A stretch of DNA of 64,000 nucleotides, from NCBI GenBank assembly GCA_045430345.1, contig JAILXT010000006.1, positions 124,001 through 188,000 of the forward strand, read 5' to 3'. The translations under genes were made by a program, and so were the position numbers. Of this stretch, positions 26,966 to 36,749 are shown piece after piece. The notes under the pieces were generated by a model. The model saw only the letters and a program-made list of their open reading frames with translations. It had not been told where the DNA came from and made no database searches. This stretch comes from Agarilytica sp045430345 (GTDB lineage Bacteria > Pseudomonadota > Gammaproteobacteria > Pseudomonadales > Cellvibrionaceae). The stretch's first letter is position 1. Each line of letters begins with the position of its first letter.

Positions 26966-28117
26966 CTATTTAATAATTCTTTCTGCTACCGCACTCACGA
27001 CAGCGGTCACTCTACGGTTTTTCGCCCGGCCTTCAACGGTATCGTTCGATACCAACGGACGCTCTTCACCATACCCTATAGGGCTTAGCCGGCCATTATC
27101 AACGTTGTGTGCATCAACTAATATTTTTGCAACGGATTCAGCACGCTTCTGAGAAAGTTGTTTGTTATACGCAGCAGAACCAGAACTATCAGTGTGCCCT
27201 TCGATCGCCACATTGGTCTTAGGATAAAGCGTTAAAAAATCAGCAAGCTCTTTGATTTCTGGAAAGGAAGTGGCCAGCACGTCTGAAGAGTTAGTTTTAA
27301 ACTGGACGTTCAGCGAAATACTGACAGACTCTTTTAAAACAACATAACAGCCAGTTTCATCAACTTTGGCTCCTTTGTCCGTGTTTGGACATTGGTCCTT
27401 TGCATCACTCACGCCATCGTCATCCGCGTCCATCACCAATACACAACCTTGCGCATCGACCTTGACACCCGCTAATGAGTTAGGACATTGATCTGACGAA
27501 TCAGGTACACCATCTGCATCGCCGTCACCGTCCGTTGTTGTTGCTGCCACGACAACAGGCTGAGGTTGAGTTTTCTTTGTCGATGAGGCTGCCCCAAATT
27601 TAAATAACGCACCAACGCCCAGCAAATAATCACTCTCACCAGAATCCATACCATGCATCAATCGCACGTCACCCCGTAATGAAAACACCTCATTAATGGC
27701 ATATTTCACCCCAGCCCCAAGATTGGCTACGGTATCATCACCCGATTCACCGGTATCGGTATCGAACTCTGCTTCACCAACCCCCATGACTGCATAGGGA
27801 CGTAAATTTCCACTACCAAAATAGCGCAGTGCGTCCAGACGAATAACATCGAGATCTACTTCAGCCGGGCCGCTTATCGCATCAGCATTCGCAGACACAT
27901 AGGACAACTCCGCCCCCCATTTATCATTGAAATCGTAGCCTGCACCAAGAGACCAGAACGTGCTGTCATCCAGCCGCTGATTCTTCGCCGGCATGTACTT
28001 ACCCACCATTGGCGATAGCGTAAAGCCTGAAGATTCCTGACCTGCAAATGAAGCTGTAGAGGCCGCTAGTAGCGCCAATCCGCACGCTGTTTTTACGCCA
28101 TATTTACTGACTGACAT
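26966..28117 (-). CDS. OmpA-family outer-membrane protein with TSP3 calcium repeats
   Basis: The 383-residue protein has a signal peptide (cleaved near SFA-GQ), an eight-strand barrel (about 25-175), two thrombospondin-type-3 units with DxDxDGVxD motifs (about 195-265), and a C-terminal OmpA/MotB peptidoglycan-binding domain with the VAIEGHTDSSG motif (about 304-314) and AKNRRV (about 365-370). It anchors the outer membrane to the wall. It is the first gene of the OmpA-mscS unit. Confidence 0.93.
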   Translation of the reverse strand: MSVSKYGVKTACGLALLAASTASFAGQESSGFTLSPMVGKYMPAKNQRLDDSTFWSLGAGYDFNDKWGAELSYVSANADAISGPAEVDLDVIRLDALRYFGSGNLRPYAVMGVGEAEFDTDTGESGDDTVANLGAGVKYAINEVFSLRGDVRLMHGMDSGESDYLLGVGALFKFGAASSTKKTQPQPVVVAATTTDGDGDADGVPDSSDQCPNSLAGVKVDAQGCVLVMDADDDGVSDAKDQCPNTDKGAKVDETGCYVVLKESVSISLNVQFKTNSSDVLATSFPEIKELADFLTLYPKTNVAIEGHTDSSGSAAYNKQLSQKRAESVAKILVDAHNVDNGRLSPIGYGEERPLVSNDTVEGRAKNRRVTAVVSAVAERIIK

Positions 28118-28338
28118 TTATTCACCTTCTCTTATAATTAAATGTTATCGAAACCCACAAACGTGTACTTTAAATTATTAAAGCGGATTATTTCAAACAA
28201 TCTATTGAGTCGGTGTAAAACGTTGTAAAACGTATGTAATACATTGCGCCAGAATGGCGAAACGAGGGGACAAAAAAGGTCTTCTTCAGCCTAAAGCCCC
28301 CGTAAAAAGAGGGGGTTAATATCCGTCAGACTGTAGCT

Positions 28339-30705
28339 TCATTGGCCAAGGTCTTGATGACAACGTGGTAAGGCAATCATGAAAGAGGTGCCTTCACCCA
28401 ACACGCTCTCAACACCTATTGTACCACCATGTTTTTGAACAACCGTCTTCACAAAAAACAAACCTAAACCCGCGCCAAGGTTCGCTCGACTTTTGCCGGC
28501 GCGCTTATAACGGCTGAAGATATTCTCAACCTCAGCTGTATCGATACCAATACCACTATCGGTGACCTGGATTTCGACATAGTCATTTCGAGACCTTAAG
28601 GTCAACACAACTTGGCCACGCTCATCACTGTACTTAATCGCATTCGATAACAAATTCTGTACGGCACGTTCGAGTAACTCTGCATCACCTTCGGCCCAAA
28701 AATCCGCATCTTCGCGGTCAATGGTAAGTGTAATCTGTTTTGATTTTGCAAATTCATTCGCGTTGCAATACGCGGTATCGATCACGGAATGCATATCGAC
28801 AAAACTGAAGGATTCCTGCTTCAAGGCCTCGGCACGACTCAGCTGCAAAATACTCTCCGAGTAACTCAAATTATTTTCAGTATAACGCCGAATCGTTTCC
28901 AAGTTAGCTTCCGTACTGTCGGCGTTTTTCCCCGATTTAATATTGTTTAACAAGGCCAATATCGACACCATCGGCGCGCGCAAATCGTGAGATAAGAAAT
29001 TTAAGGTATCTAAACGCGATCGTTCAATATTTTTTATTGGGGTGATATCCGTAAATGTCAGCACAAGCATTTTGAAAGACTGATCATTACCAGAATCAAA
29101 TTGTTCTAGTGCGCCCTTACAATAAAGCACCCTGGCATTGTCTGCATGTTCATTTTCCTCATCGCCCGGCCGAAGGTGAATTTCTATCCCTCCTAAATGC
29201 TTCCCTGTTATCAGCGCTTCTGTATATTGAGGCCAAGCAGTGAGCGATTTGTGTTCCAGCTTATCGATACGCTCAGCAAGCGAATTAAGTGTCGAGTCCC
29301 TCTTTATCGCAAAACATTGCTTCGCTTCGTTGTTAGCCAGCACGATGCGGCCATCCGCCGCCGCCAACAACACGGCTTCTTGCAAGTGCGTCAGTGTATT
29401 CTCGATAAGAAAACGGTGTTCATCCAAAACACCGCCCAGAGAATCCAGCTGATTTAAGGTATTGGTAACTGCCTCTACCCCGAAGGTCATTCCGCCTTTA
29501 TTTTTTTTCGGCGATTTTGTGGATTCGGTAAATAAACCACCACTCGTTAAGTTTTCGTAACGTAGTTTTCCTAATTGTGTCCTCAAAAAATTGAGCGCCA
29601 ACTGTAATTTAAACCAACTCCACAGCGGGTAATACACAAGAATCAATAGCATTAAGCTTGCGAACGGCAACCAGTAATGAAGCTTCACCAAACTAAAGAT
29701 CATGAGGCCGTAGGTCGCCACAACGAGCGATAAAGTGCTTACAAGGAAATACAACGGTGCCATTCGCGAGATAACCAGTAAAATGACAAGCCCCAAAATC
29801 GCGGTCAGTAAACCCCGAGTAATAGCCGAAGGCTGCTGGACCAAACTTTCACTGCGAAGCTGTTGGTAAATCGTGGCATTCGCCATAACGCCCGGCATAG
29901 GCCCCACGGGCGTTGAAATTTCATCTCCAAGCCCCGCAGCCGTCGAACCTACAAAAGCGGTGTACCCCTTAAACTGATTCGCTTGAAAATACCCATTAAT
30001 AACGTCAAGAAATGATACGGTATTGAAATCTACCCCGGCCTTTGGAAAAAGAATATAATTTTCAAAATCCCGATAAATAAGCATCGAAGATTTAGCCTCA
30101 TTCGGCGGAACCCGCGTGCCAGAGATCGCCCGCGTAAAACGCTGTTGCTGTAGCAAGGAAAGAGATAAGTGTGACCAATAAGGTTTGCCCACGCCTTCTT
30201 TTAGGAATACCGATCGACAGATAGAATCGTATTCGCAATCAATATGGACGTGCCCGACCGACGGCTCTGAAGCATAAAATAATGACGCTGGCGGCACTTC
30301 CACAGGCGCACCTTTGTGCCCCACCTGCCCGATAAATACAGGCAGTACCACACCACTGTGACGCGCTATCGCTTCAGCGAAAGCCACATCTCCCGTCAAA
30401 TCTTCATTTTTTAATTCAGAAAAAATTACATCAAATGCAACATTATCTACACCTAATACCGAAAGCTGATCCAACAGGTCCGCATGGCGCGCACGGCTCC
30501 ACGGCCAAGCCCCCAACGTAGCGAGGCTTTGTTCATCAATATCAACAATAATAATATCTTCAGCGGGGACGACATCACTAAAGGCGTGCGCAAGATCATA
30601 TAAATAAAAATCGGCACTTTTAAACACCGAGTAGTAACTCGCGATGCCCGATAAAATGGACAGCGTGGCGGCAATAATAAAATGAAAATAGCGGGAATTT
30701 TTCAC
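28339..30705 (-). CDS. CHASE2-domain sensor histidine kinase
   Basis: The 788-residue kinase has an N-terminal membrane helix, an extracellular CHASE2 sensor (about residues 35-295, with the VDIDEQSLATLGAWPWSR signature), three membrane helices (about 300-375), a PAS-like domain (about 420-545), the H-box SHDLRAP, the N-box NLLSNAIKYSDE and the G-box GAGLGLFFVKTV. It starts with GTG. It is the last gene in an operon with an OmpR-type response regulator and a LysM-FecR protein. It probably senses envelope conditions; the ligand is unknown. Confidence 0.93.
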   Translation of the reverse strand: MKNSRYFHFIIAATLSILSGIASYYSVFKSADFYLYDLAHAFSDVVPAEDIIIVDIDEQSLATLGAWPWSRARHADLLDQLSVLGVDNVAFDVIFSELKNEDLTGDVAFAEAIARHSGVVLPVFIGQVGHKGAPVEVPPASLFYASEPSVGHVHIDCEYDSICRSVFLKEGVGKPYWSHLSLSLLQQQRFTRAISGTRVPPNEAKSSMLIYRDFENYILFPKAGVDFNTVSFLDVINGYFQANQFKGYTAFVGSTAAGLGDEISTPVGPMPGVMANATIYQQLRSESLVQQPSAITRGLLTAILGLVILLVISRMAPLYFLVSTLSLVVATYGLMIFSLVKLHYWLPFASLMLLILVYYPLWSWFKLQLALNFLRTQLGKLRYENLTSGGLFTESTKSPKKNKGGMTFGVEAVTNTLNQLDSLGGVLDEHRFLIENTLTHLQEAVLLAAADGRIVLANNEAKQCFAIKRDSTLNSLAERIDKLEHKSLTAWPQYTEALITGKHLGGIEIHLRPGDEENEHADNARVLYCKGALEQFDSGNDQSFKMLVLTFTDITPIKNIERSRLDTLNFLSHDLRAPMVSILALLNNIKSGKNADSTEANLETIRRYTENNLSYSESILQLSRAEALKQESFSFVDMHSVIDTAYCNANEFAKSKQITLTIDREDADFWAEGDAELLERAVQNLLSNAIKYSDERGQVVLTLRSRNDYVEIQVTDSGIGIDTAEVENIFSRYKRAGKSRANLGAGLGLFFVKTVVQKHGGTIGVESVLGEGTSFMIALPRCHQDLGQ

Positions 30706-30770
30706 TTACGTTAGCTTACTCATTAACGGCCTATTATTTTTATTATCGTTTACCTGGCAAACAAAAAAGA

Positions 30771-32153
30771 CTAAAACAGAATAATCACGGCGATAACCCA
30801 CGATACGAAAATTCGCATCATCCCCGTTTTTTCGTGGATTATATGTACCGTTTCGCTCGGCTCACTTTCTAGCGTATCTTTACCAAGCGCAATCACTCTC
30901 GCATATTTAACCGCTTTACGCTCATCGTTCAGAACAACGTTGGGCGTAACAGACAGCCGAGAAGATAAAATAGCGTCAAACGATTCATCCGACGAAAATT
31001 CCACACGATATTCTTCTGCGTGCTCAACAGCACGCCACTCAAGAGAAGCCACTCCGTTTTCCGTACGCTCAAAGCTAAGTCCAACCGCGCGTGCCAACCG
31101 CGTTTCTACGCAATAGCGCCCTTCACTTGGCATGCCTTGGAGTCCATTGGCATCTACAGCGCTGACCCGAATAACGTAACATCCGCCTGCCACATCCGCC
31201 AAGAGGAAATCTCGGCCTTGAGTAAAGTGCAGCGCGACACCGCCCTCGCTCCCCTCTGATGTATCAGACACGGCCTCAATACGATATTGATCAGCCCCTT
31301 GAACTCGCTCCCAACGTATTTCAAATGGCAGTACATAGGGTTTTTCATCAACCGATAATGCCGGCGCACCCAGCAGTTTCACGACCTCAGGCAAGGGTTG
31401 ATCTTTAACCGCAACTAACCCTGTCCCCTTGGCCAATTCTTTTTGTTCAGCATCATTTGCAACAGATACCGCGCCAGAAAACACTTCGTTCCGCGTTAAC
31501 AACTGCTCCCCTTCTATGCTGCTTACTCGAAAATCCGTCCCACGGACAGCCGCAACAGATGAGGGTGTGGATACTTCAAAATTTGAACGGGGTTTCCTTT
31601 TTGGAACGCGGGTCTGCACGGCACCTTTCTTGAGGTGTACACGTGTATCCACCATGCCCGTATCTTTATAACCAGACAATGCGTCCAAAGAGAGTTCAGA
31701 CTCGCGCTCTATCGTCATCACGGAGCCATCGGCAAAGGTCAGTAACACCAACCCATCATCGCCCGTGATAATTCTGGTTCCCATTGGCAGCGTATCGCCT
31801 TTTTCAAGCGTGCTCGCTAACGCATCTGGCCGTATTTTTTCAGCGCTACCTTTTACATATGTCACGGTGGCTGGAGCAGGAGGTGTTAATAACCACCCCA
31901 CAGGAAATTTAATCCGCGTACCCGGTGCAAGATTGCGGGGGTATTCAACATCATTATAAGGGCCGATTTTCTGCCAGCAGCTCGCGACCGTTGTATATTG
32001 ATGGCACAAGCCCCATAAGGTGTCTCCCTTACGGACCGTGTACACCCAGTCATTCGCAGTAGCGAACTGACTGGCACCAACAACACTCAAAACAACTGAA
32101 ACCCATAATCCAAAGACTATTTTGCGAACACCGTTTTTTTTGTAATTACGCAT
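30771..32153 (-). CDS. LysM-FecR domain envelope protein
   Basis: A signal peptide leads to a LysM domain (VYTVRKGDTLWGLCHQY, about residues 38-54), then a FecR domain (about 110-240) with the motif TPSSVAAVRGTDFRV, and two fibronectin-like segments. A terminal hydrophobic helix (about 447-460) could re-anchor it. I use the ATG at 32153; one at 32177 lies further inside the regulator gene. LysM suggests peptidoglycan contact. It lies between the response regulator and the CHASE2 kinase genes and may feed envelope information to the kinase. Confidence 0.85.
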   Translation of the reverse strand: MRNYKKNGVRKIVFGLWVSVVLSVVGASQFATANDWVYTVRKGDTLWGLCHQYTTVASCWQKIGPYNDVEYPRNLAPGTRIKFPVGWLLTPPAPATVTYVKGSAEKIRPDALASTLEKGDTLPMGTRIITGDDGLVLLTFADGSVMTIERESELSLDALSGYKDTGMVDTRVHLKKGAVQTRVPKRKPRSNFEVSTPSSVAAVRGTDFRVSSIEGEQLLTRNEVFSGAVSVANDAEQKELAKGTGLVAVKDQPLPEVVKLLGAPALSVDEKPYVLPFEIRWERVQGADQYRIEAVSDTSEGSEGGVALHFTQGRDFLLADVAGGCYVIRVSAVDANGLQGMPSEGRYCVETRLARAVGLSFERTENGVASLEWRAVEHAEEYRVEFSSDESFDAILSSRLSVTPNVVLNDERKAVKYARVIALGKDTLESEPSETVHIIHEKTGMMRIFVSWVIAVIILF

Positions 32154-32832
32154 CGACAGTTTCAAGCCTGTACCCATGTTGATAAATCGTTTTAATCACA
32201 TACCCATTTTCAGGACCAATTTTAAGGGCTCGTCTAACACGACTCACATGCATGTCTACAGTGCGTGTATCCAAGCCCGCTTCAACACCCCATACCGATT
32301 TTAATAGAAATTCACGAGAAAGTGCTTTTCCGATATTTTCGAATAAGCACAAACATACAGCATAGTCTTTTTGGGTCATTTTTATCGCTTGCCCATTCAC
32401 TCGCACCACTTCTTTACGTGTATCTATTTCGAATGGACCTTCAGAGAGGACTTCGGACGCATCTTTAATCCCCGCCCGGCGACTTAATGCGTGAAGCCGG
32501 GCATTAAATTCTTGAAAGCGCAACGGTTTGACTAAATAATCATCAGCACCTTGCTCAAGCGCCAACACAATATCCTCTTCAGCATCCCGTTGAGTGGTAA
32601 ACAAAACGGGGACATCTGGCTGGTGCCCACTGCGAATCTCACCCAGCATATCGATACCTGTGCCATCGGGAAGCTCCCAATCAAGAATCACGAGATCAGG
32701 CAATGATTCTGGCAACAACGTTCGCATTTCTGCGCAGTTTTTAGCGCGAGAAACGGCATGCCCGGCCTCCCCAAGCCATTGCAGCATCAGGTCAGCTTGC
32801 GCGTCATCGTCTTCTAAGATGGAAATTTTCAA
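32146..32832 (-). CDS. OmpR/PhoB-family response regulator
   Basis: The receiver domain is at residues 1-115: acidic pocket LEDDDA near the start, phosphoacceptor Asp in LVILDWELPDGTG, Thr in LFTTQRD and Lys in YLVKPLRF. A winged-helix DNA-binding domain follows with SREFLLKSVWG and DTRTVDMHVSRVRRAL. I start it at the TTG at 32832, where GGAG lies 8 nt upstream and the first residues (LKISILEDD) are right for a receiver. The ATG at 32901 would add 23 unusual residues. It is first in the operon with the FecR protein and its likely partner, the CHASE2 kinase. Confidence 0.9.
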   Translation of the reverse strand: MKISILEDDDAQADLMLQWLGEAGHAVSRAKNCAEMRTLLPESLPDLVILDWELPDGTGIDMLGEIRSGHQPDVPVLFTTQRDAEEDIVLALEQGADDYLVKPLRFQEFNARLHALSRRAGIKDASEVLSEGPFEIDTRKEVVRVNGQAIKMTQKDYAVCLCLFENIGKALSREFLLKSVWGVEAGLDTRTVDMHVSRVRRALKIGPENGYVIKTIYQHGYRLETVDA

Positions 32833-33041
32833 ATCGAACTCCGTCGAATGTGCAATATTCGCGCATTTTATATGGTTCGATGGCGATGAGATAGCGCTCA
32901 ACGGTGTTGAGCGCTATATTTGACAAGGTTTTACATTCAGGACGACATCCTGAAATTTCGTCTCAACGCAGCACAAAGACAACGGCTTAATATTTTTCCC
33001 CCCAGGTCTTAAGCCTGTTTGGCTGTAGCGTGAGAGCCTGC

Positions 33042-33926
33042 CTACAAAGCCTTCATTTGATCCATCCCAGGCTTACCGTACCAATAGCCATTGCACATAT
33101 CTTCGACTAAGGGGATGCCTTGGTCATCCTGGGTAATCGCCCGGTGAAAGCGAGAAATGATATCAACCGTACCTCGCTCCCTTGGGCTTACCCGCACAAT
33201 GTCGACGCCCATATTTTTCATTTCAGCCACCTGCCCTAGCAAGTTATAAATCGCAGCAGACTGTGTTTGAATACCATTGAGGTTAAACAGACTTTGATTT
33301 TCCTGGCTCTTAACTTCGAGCCCCTCTGGGTAATGAATACAACTAAATCGGCAATCATCTTTCGGTAAGTCTAAATACCGCGCAGTAAAACAACGGGCTG
33401 AGTACGCAAGCGGGAGATGTCCATAACTGAAGACTTCGGTTTCTATATTTTCTATTTTCTGGGCTTTTGCATCACCCAATATTGTTTCCAAACAATGCCC
33501 CGATAATTCCACTGGCATTACCCAACGCATGGCACCACTGCGCTTCATCACGTTCAACGTACGCGCATTATATATATTCGTACTTGGGCCACAGACGAAA
33601 GGTAAGCCTTTATTGGCTAACAACTGCACCGCAGAATAGTCATTGGCCTCTATTTTTACGTGTGTGCTATCGCATAAGGTACGCAGCGCACTTAATTCTG
33701 AATCGGCCATGAGCAAAGCCAGGCTAGAGATCACCACCTCTTTGCCGGATTCCGCTAATTTTTCAGCGAGCGCGATCCATTCAACTGTTTTTAATTCACG
33801 TCGTTTTGAACACACCGTTTCCCCAAGATAAATAATATCTACCGGTGACGTCACCACCTGTTCGTAAAATTCGTAGACCTTTTTTTTCGGCCAAAAGAAA
33901 AGAATCGGCCCAAGAGAAATTTTCAT
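33042..33926 (-). CDS. ubiV: UbiV, O2-independent ubiquinone biosynthesis protein
   Basis: This is a U32-peptidase-family protein that, with UbiU, hydroxylates the ubiquinone ring without oxygen, using prephenate in the known pathway. The 294 residues have the UbiV opening KISLGPILFFWP and four cysteines placed for a 4Fe-4S cluster: Cys39, Cys179, Cys192 and Cys196, almost the same positions as in E. coli UbiV. It starts 27 nt after ubiU on the same strand. Together with ubiT it implies growth under low oxygen. Confidence 0.93.
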   Translation of the reverse strand: MKISLGPILFFWPKKKVYEFYEQVVTSPVDIIYLGETVCSKRRELKTVEWIALAEKLAESGKEVVISSLALLMADSELSALRTLCDSTHVKIEANDYSAVQLLANKGLPFVCGPSTNIYNARTLNVMKRSGAMRWVMPVELSGHCLETILGDAKAQKIENIETEVFSYGHLPLAYSARCFTARYLDLPKDDCRFSCIHYPEGLEVKSQENQSLFNLNGIQTQSAAIYNLLGQVAEMKNMGVDIVRVSPRERGTVDIISRFHRAITQDDQGIPLVEDMCNGYWYGKPGMDQMKAL

Positions 33927-33953
33927 ACATCACCCACTATTTACAATTCATCG

Positions 33954-34949
33954 CTATTGCCAAGACCGAGTGTATGCGCCCAACGTCGTTTGAGCGCCTT
34001 CCGATACCTTATCTAAGGCCTTAGACCACTGTTTACTCACTTTAAAATTGTCGGGATCTCGTTCGTAAAGGTCTAAGGCCTTTCTCCATGCCGTAACAAC
34101 TTGTTCGACATACACAGGACTACGTTGTCGCCCTTCTATTTTTACGGCTTTGATACCGATCCGGTCTAAGTCAGGAATTAAGCCAATGGTATTTAAACTC
34201 GTTGGCTCTTCAAGCGCATGAAACAAACGGCCATTTACATCAAAACGCCCTTTGCATAACGTTGGATACCCTGCCTTCTCACCCTCTTGGTAACGATCAA
34301 TGAGCACTTCATTCAATCGTGATGACAAACCTTCTTCCGAATCTTCCCAGCGCACAAAACTTGCAGGGGAACACGCCCCACAGGTATTAGGCGATTGATC
34401 TGTTAAATAGGACGATAAATAACAACGACCTTCGGCCATAATACAAAGTGAGCCAAAGGCAAAGACTTCAAGATCGACAGGCGATTTCTTGGCGACCTGT
34501 TCGACCTGTTTCAGCGAGAGAACACGCGGTAATACCGCACGTTTTATATTGAAATTATCTTTATAGAAGTTAAGTGATTCGCTGTTGGTTCCTGACCCTT
34601 GAACAGACAAATGCAGATTCAAATCAGGATGGTTTTCACAGGCATAATCCAATACACCCACATCGGCACAGATCAACGCATTAGCCTCAATGTCAGACGC
34701 GATATCAACAGCACGCTGCCACTTATCCCACCCGTCTGGCTGAGCATAGGTGTTAACTGCGACATACAATTTCACGCCTTTTGCGCGAACATAGTCGATA
34801 GCTTTTCGCACATTATCTTCTTTGAAATTTAACCCGGAAAAGTGGCGAGCATTTGTTTCATCCTTAAAACCAACATAAACAGCACTCGCACCGCTATCAA
34901 CCGCCTTTTTGAGCGCAGGTAAACTTCCAGCTGGGCAGACTAAATCCAT
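33954..34949 (-). CDS. ubiU: UbiU, O2-independent ubiquinone biosynthesis protein
   Basis: The partner of UbiV has 331 residues, the family length. It begins with the U32 signature LVCPAGSLPALKKAVDSGA. Cys169, Cys176, Cys193 and Cys232 occupy the cluster-ligand positions known from E. coli UbiU, which argues strongly for function. The gene is the first of the ubiUV pair and is divergent from ubiT, 153 nt away. I looked for an FNR site between them and found none that convinced me. Confidence 0.94.
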   Translation of the reverse strand: MDLVCPAGSLPALKKAVDSGASAVYVGFKDETNARHFSGLNFKEDNVRKAIDYVRAKGVKLYVAVNTYAQPDGWDKWQRAVDIASDIEANALICADVGVLDYACENHPDLNLHLSVQGSGTNSESLNFYKDNFNIKRAVLPRVLSLKQVEQVAKKSPVDLEVFAFGSLCIMAEGRCYLSSYLTDQSPNTCGACSPASFVRWEDSEEGLSSRLNEVLIDRYQEGEKAGYPTLCKGRFDVNGRLFHALEEPTSLNTIGLIPDLDRIGIKAVKIEGRQRSPVYVEQVVTAWRKALDLYERDPDNFKVSKQWSKALDKVSEGAQTTLGAYTRSWQ

Positions 34950-35102
34950 AGGAATAACCTCTAAAAAATAACGCGATCATTGTGAAGAAGGCCGAAAGAC
35001 AACACTATCCCCACGAAGGGGTATTTGCTACACCAACTTACAAGGCTATATTAGCGACCTATTCAAACCCATTTGCTCATCTATCGAGGAGTTTGGAACC
35101 CC

Positions 35103-35621
35103 ATGCTCGCGCAAGCCCCCATCTCAGCACTCAAACATACCCCCTTTGACCGAACAAAGTACCTCCAACGGATGCCGAAGTTATTAGCGAAAACACTCTC
35201 ACACGCACCGTTTCCACTACAGAGCCTTTTGTTACGCAATGTACTTGCGAAAGCGTTTAATAATGCGTTACCACAGGGTGAGTTAAATTTTTTACGTAAC
35301 AAACACTTAGAAATCAATATTACTGATATTGATACTCGGTGGTTTTTTACCTATAGCGCCTCAGACAATATTGAGATTGTGAAAGATGCAACACCCGATG
35401 TGTGCATAAGAGGAAAATTAGATAGTTTTATTTTGCTGGCAGCGCAGAAAGAAGACCCAGACACACTGTTTTTTCAAAGAGAACTTGTTATCGAAGGGGA
35501 TACAGACCTCGGCCTGCAAATAAAAAACTTACTCGACAGTATAGAAATAGAGAACTTACCACCAGAACTATTATTTTGTTTAAGAAGTGGCGCCGAGTAT
35601 GTGAGTATTTTTAAGGAATAG
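35103..35621 (+). CDS. ubiT: UbiT, SCP2-domain accessory factor
   Basis: The 172-residue protein has an SCP2 lipid-binding domain (about residues 45-145) with the family segments LPQGELNFL, CIRGKLDSFI and FFQRELVIEGDTDLG. It is needed with UbiU and UbiV for anaerobic ubiquinone synthesis and probably presents hydrophobic intermediates. I place the start at the ATG at 35103, after GAGGAG; the longer TTG frame is less likely. It is divergent from ubiU. Confidence 0.9.
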   Translation: MLAQAPISALKHTPFDRTKYLQRMPKLLAKTLSHAPFPLQSLLLRNVLAKAFNNALPQGELNFLRNKHLEINITDIDTRWFFTYSASDNIEIVKDATPDVCIRGKLDSFILLAAQKEDPDTLFFQRELVIEGDTDLGLQIKNLLDSIEIENLPPELLFCLRSGAEYVSIFKE

Positions 35622-35679
35622 GAATTGCTATAAAACAGCGACTTTTAAAAAATCAGCTAAAACGCAGCGTCAAAACTTC

Positions 35680-35710
35680 AAATAAACGCGTCAAAGTGAC
35701 GCGCTTATTT
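35680..35710. terminator. Bidirectional terminator-like hairpin
   Basis: Arms 35680-35693 and 35697-35710 pair over 14 bp with one mismatch around an AAG loop, with A-rich and T-rich outer ends. It lies between the convergent ubiT and hydrolase genes and can serve both. Confidence 0.7.
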
Positions 35711-35729
35711 AACCCAAAAAACCAGGCAT

Positions 35730-36749
35730 CTAGTCTGTCTGATTTAGGAAATACCACATTTTCCAAATAATCTCTTCTTTATATTCATGATGAATAAAGT
35801 GATTTCCGTCTGCGAAGGGTACATAGATCGTATTGGTGTTACAGTCATTGTTATCCAAAGTATACGCCTCCGGCCCAACAAATCGGTCTTGCTCACCGTA
35901 AAACAATATTGTTGGCTGATCGACAGTAAGCGAAATCCACGGCGCAGGGTTACAGGTATTTAAGGTCGTTAACGGCCAATCTAATGCTTTGTAATGATTA
36001 TAAATTGCATCAATACTCGCGCCGCTGTCAAAACTCCATGTTTCTTCAAACGCATCAGCCATTGCCCAACTTAAATCTTTCTTCGTCTCACTTGGATAAA
36101 CATAGTTTTTAAAATGATCCAAATCATTGGCCAACGTTCCTTCTCGTGTCCAAGGCGCAACCGAGTCACGAGCCAATGGAATATAGGCGTCAATCAACGC
36201 ACGATGTTCTGGCGATTCGTGATACGCACGCGCATACATTACAGGGTGCGGATTACTCAACACCACCAAACGCTCAACGGCATCAGGGTAGTTAATCGCC
36301 GCTCGCCATGCTGTCGCGGCACCCCAATCATGCCCGACAACCGTAAATGAATCATAACCAAACGATTGCGCAACCGCTAAAGCATCGGCCGCCAAATTGG
36401 TTACTGTATAATCACTGACATTTTGGGGAATAGAAGAGGGGTGGTACCCACGTGTTGTATACGCCACGGTAAAATAGTCGTGACTAAAAAAGCGCATATA
36501 ATCTTCCCACACTTCTGCACGCTCTGGCGCACCGTGTATAAACAGCATCAGGGGCTTAGTCCCTTGCTCTCCCTTGGAGAAATACTGAACGGTGGGGCCT
36601 GTACTTAATGTAACGAAGCCTTCGTCCTCAACGATATCGCCACCAGGAGCCAGAGAGCCAAAAACAGAAGCGTTGGCCGTAAATGTGAATGCGTATGATA
36701 GCGCTAGAATTGAACTTAACTTGAGAAGTTGTTTACCGAATCCGGTCAT
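35730..36749 (-). CDS. Secreted alpha/beta hydrolase (epoxide hydrolase-like)
   Basis: A signal peptide (cleaved after about residue 27) precedes an alpha/beta hydrolase fold of the epoxide hydrolase/dehalogenase type. The oxyanion motif is HGAPE (72-76), the nucleophile elbow GHDWGA places Asp141 as nucleophile, and the C-terminal DGNHFIHHE segment supplies the catalytic histidine. About 339 residues is normal. An Asp nucleophile fits epoxide or haloalkane hydrolysis in the periplasm. It stands alone; the substrate is unknown. Confidence 0.85.
   Translation of the reverse strand: MTGFGKQLLKLSSILALSYAFTFTANASVFGSLAPGGDIVEDEGFVTLSTGPTVQYFSKGEQGTKPLMLFIHGAPERAEVWEDYMRFFSHDYFTVAYTTRGYHPSSIPQNVSDYTVTNLAADALAVAQSFGYDSFTVVGHDWGAATAWRAAINYPDAVERLVVLSNPHPVMYARAYHESPEHRALIDAYIPLARDSVAPWTREGTLANDLDHFKNYVYPSETKKDLSWAMADAFEETWSFDSGASIDAIYNHYKALDWPLTTLNTCNPAPWISLTVDQPTILFYGEQDRFVGPEAYTLDNNDCNTNTIYVPFADGNHFIHHEYKEEIIWKMWYFLNQTD

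Noticed and set aside
34950..35102. FNR box between ubiU and ubiT
   Set aside because: No TTGAT-N4-ATCAA-like site with acceptable matches; only a CCCC-ACGAA-GGGG inverted repeat near 35010 was seen.
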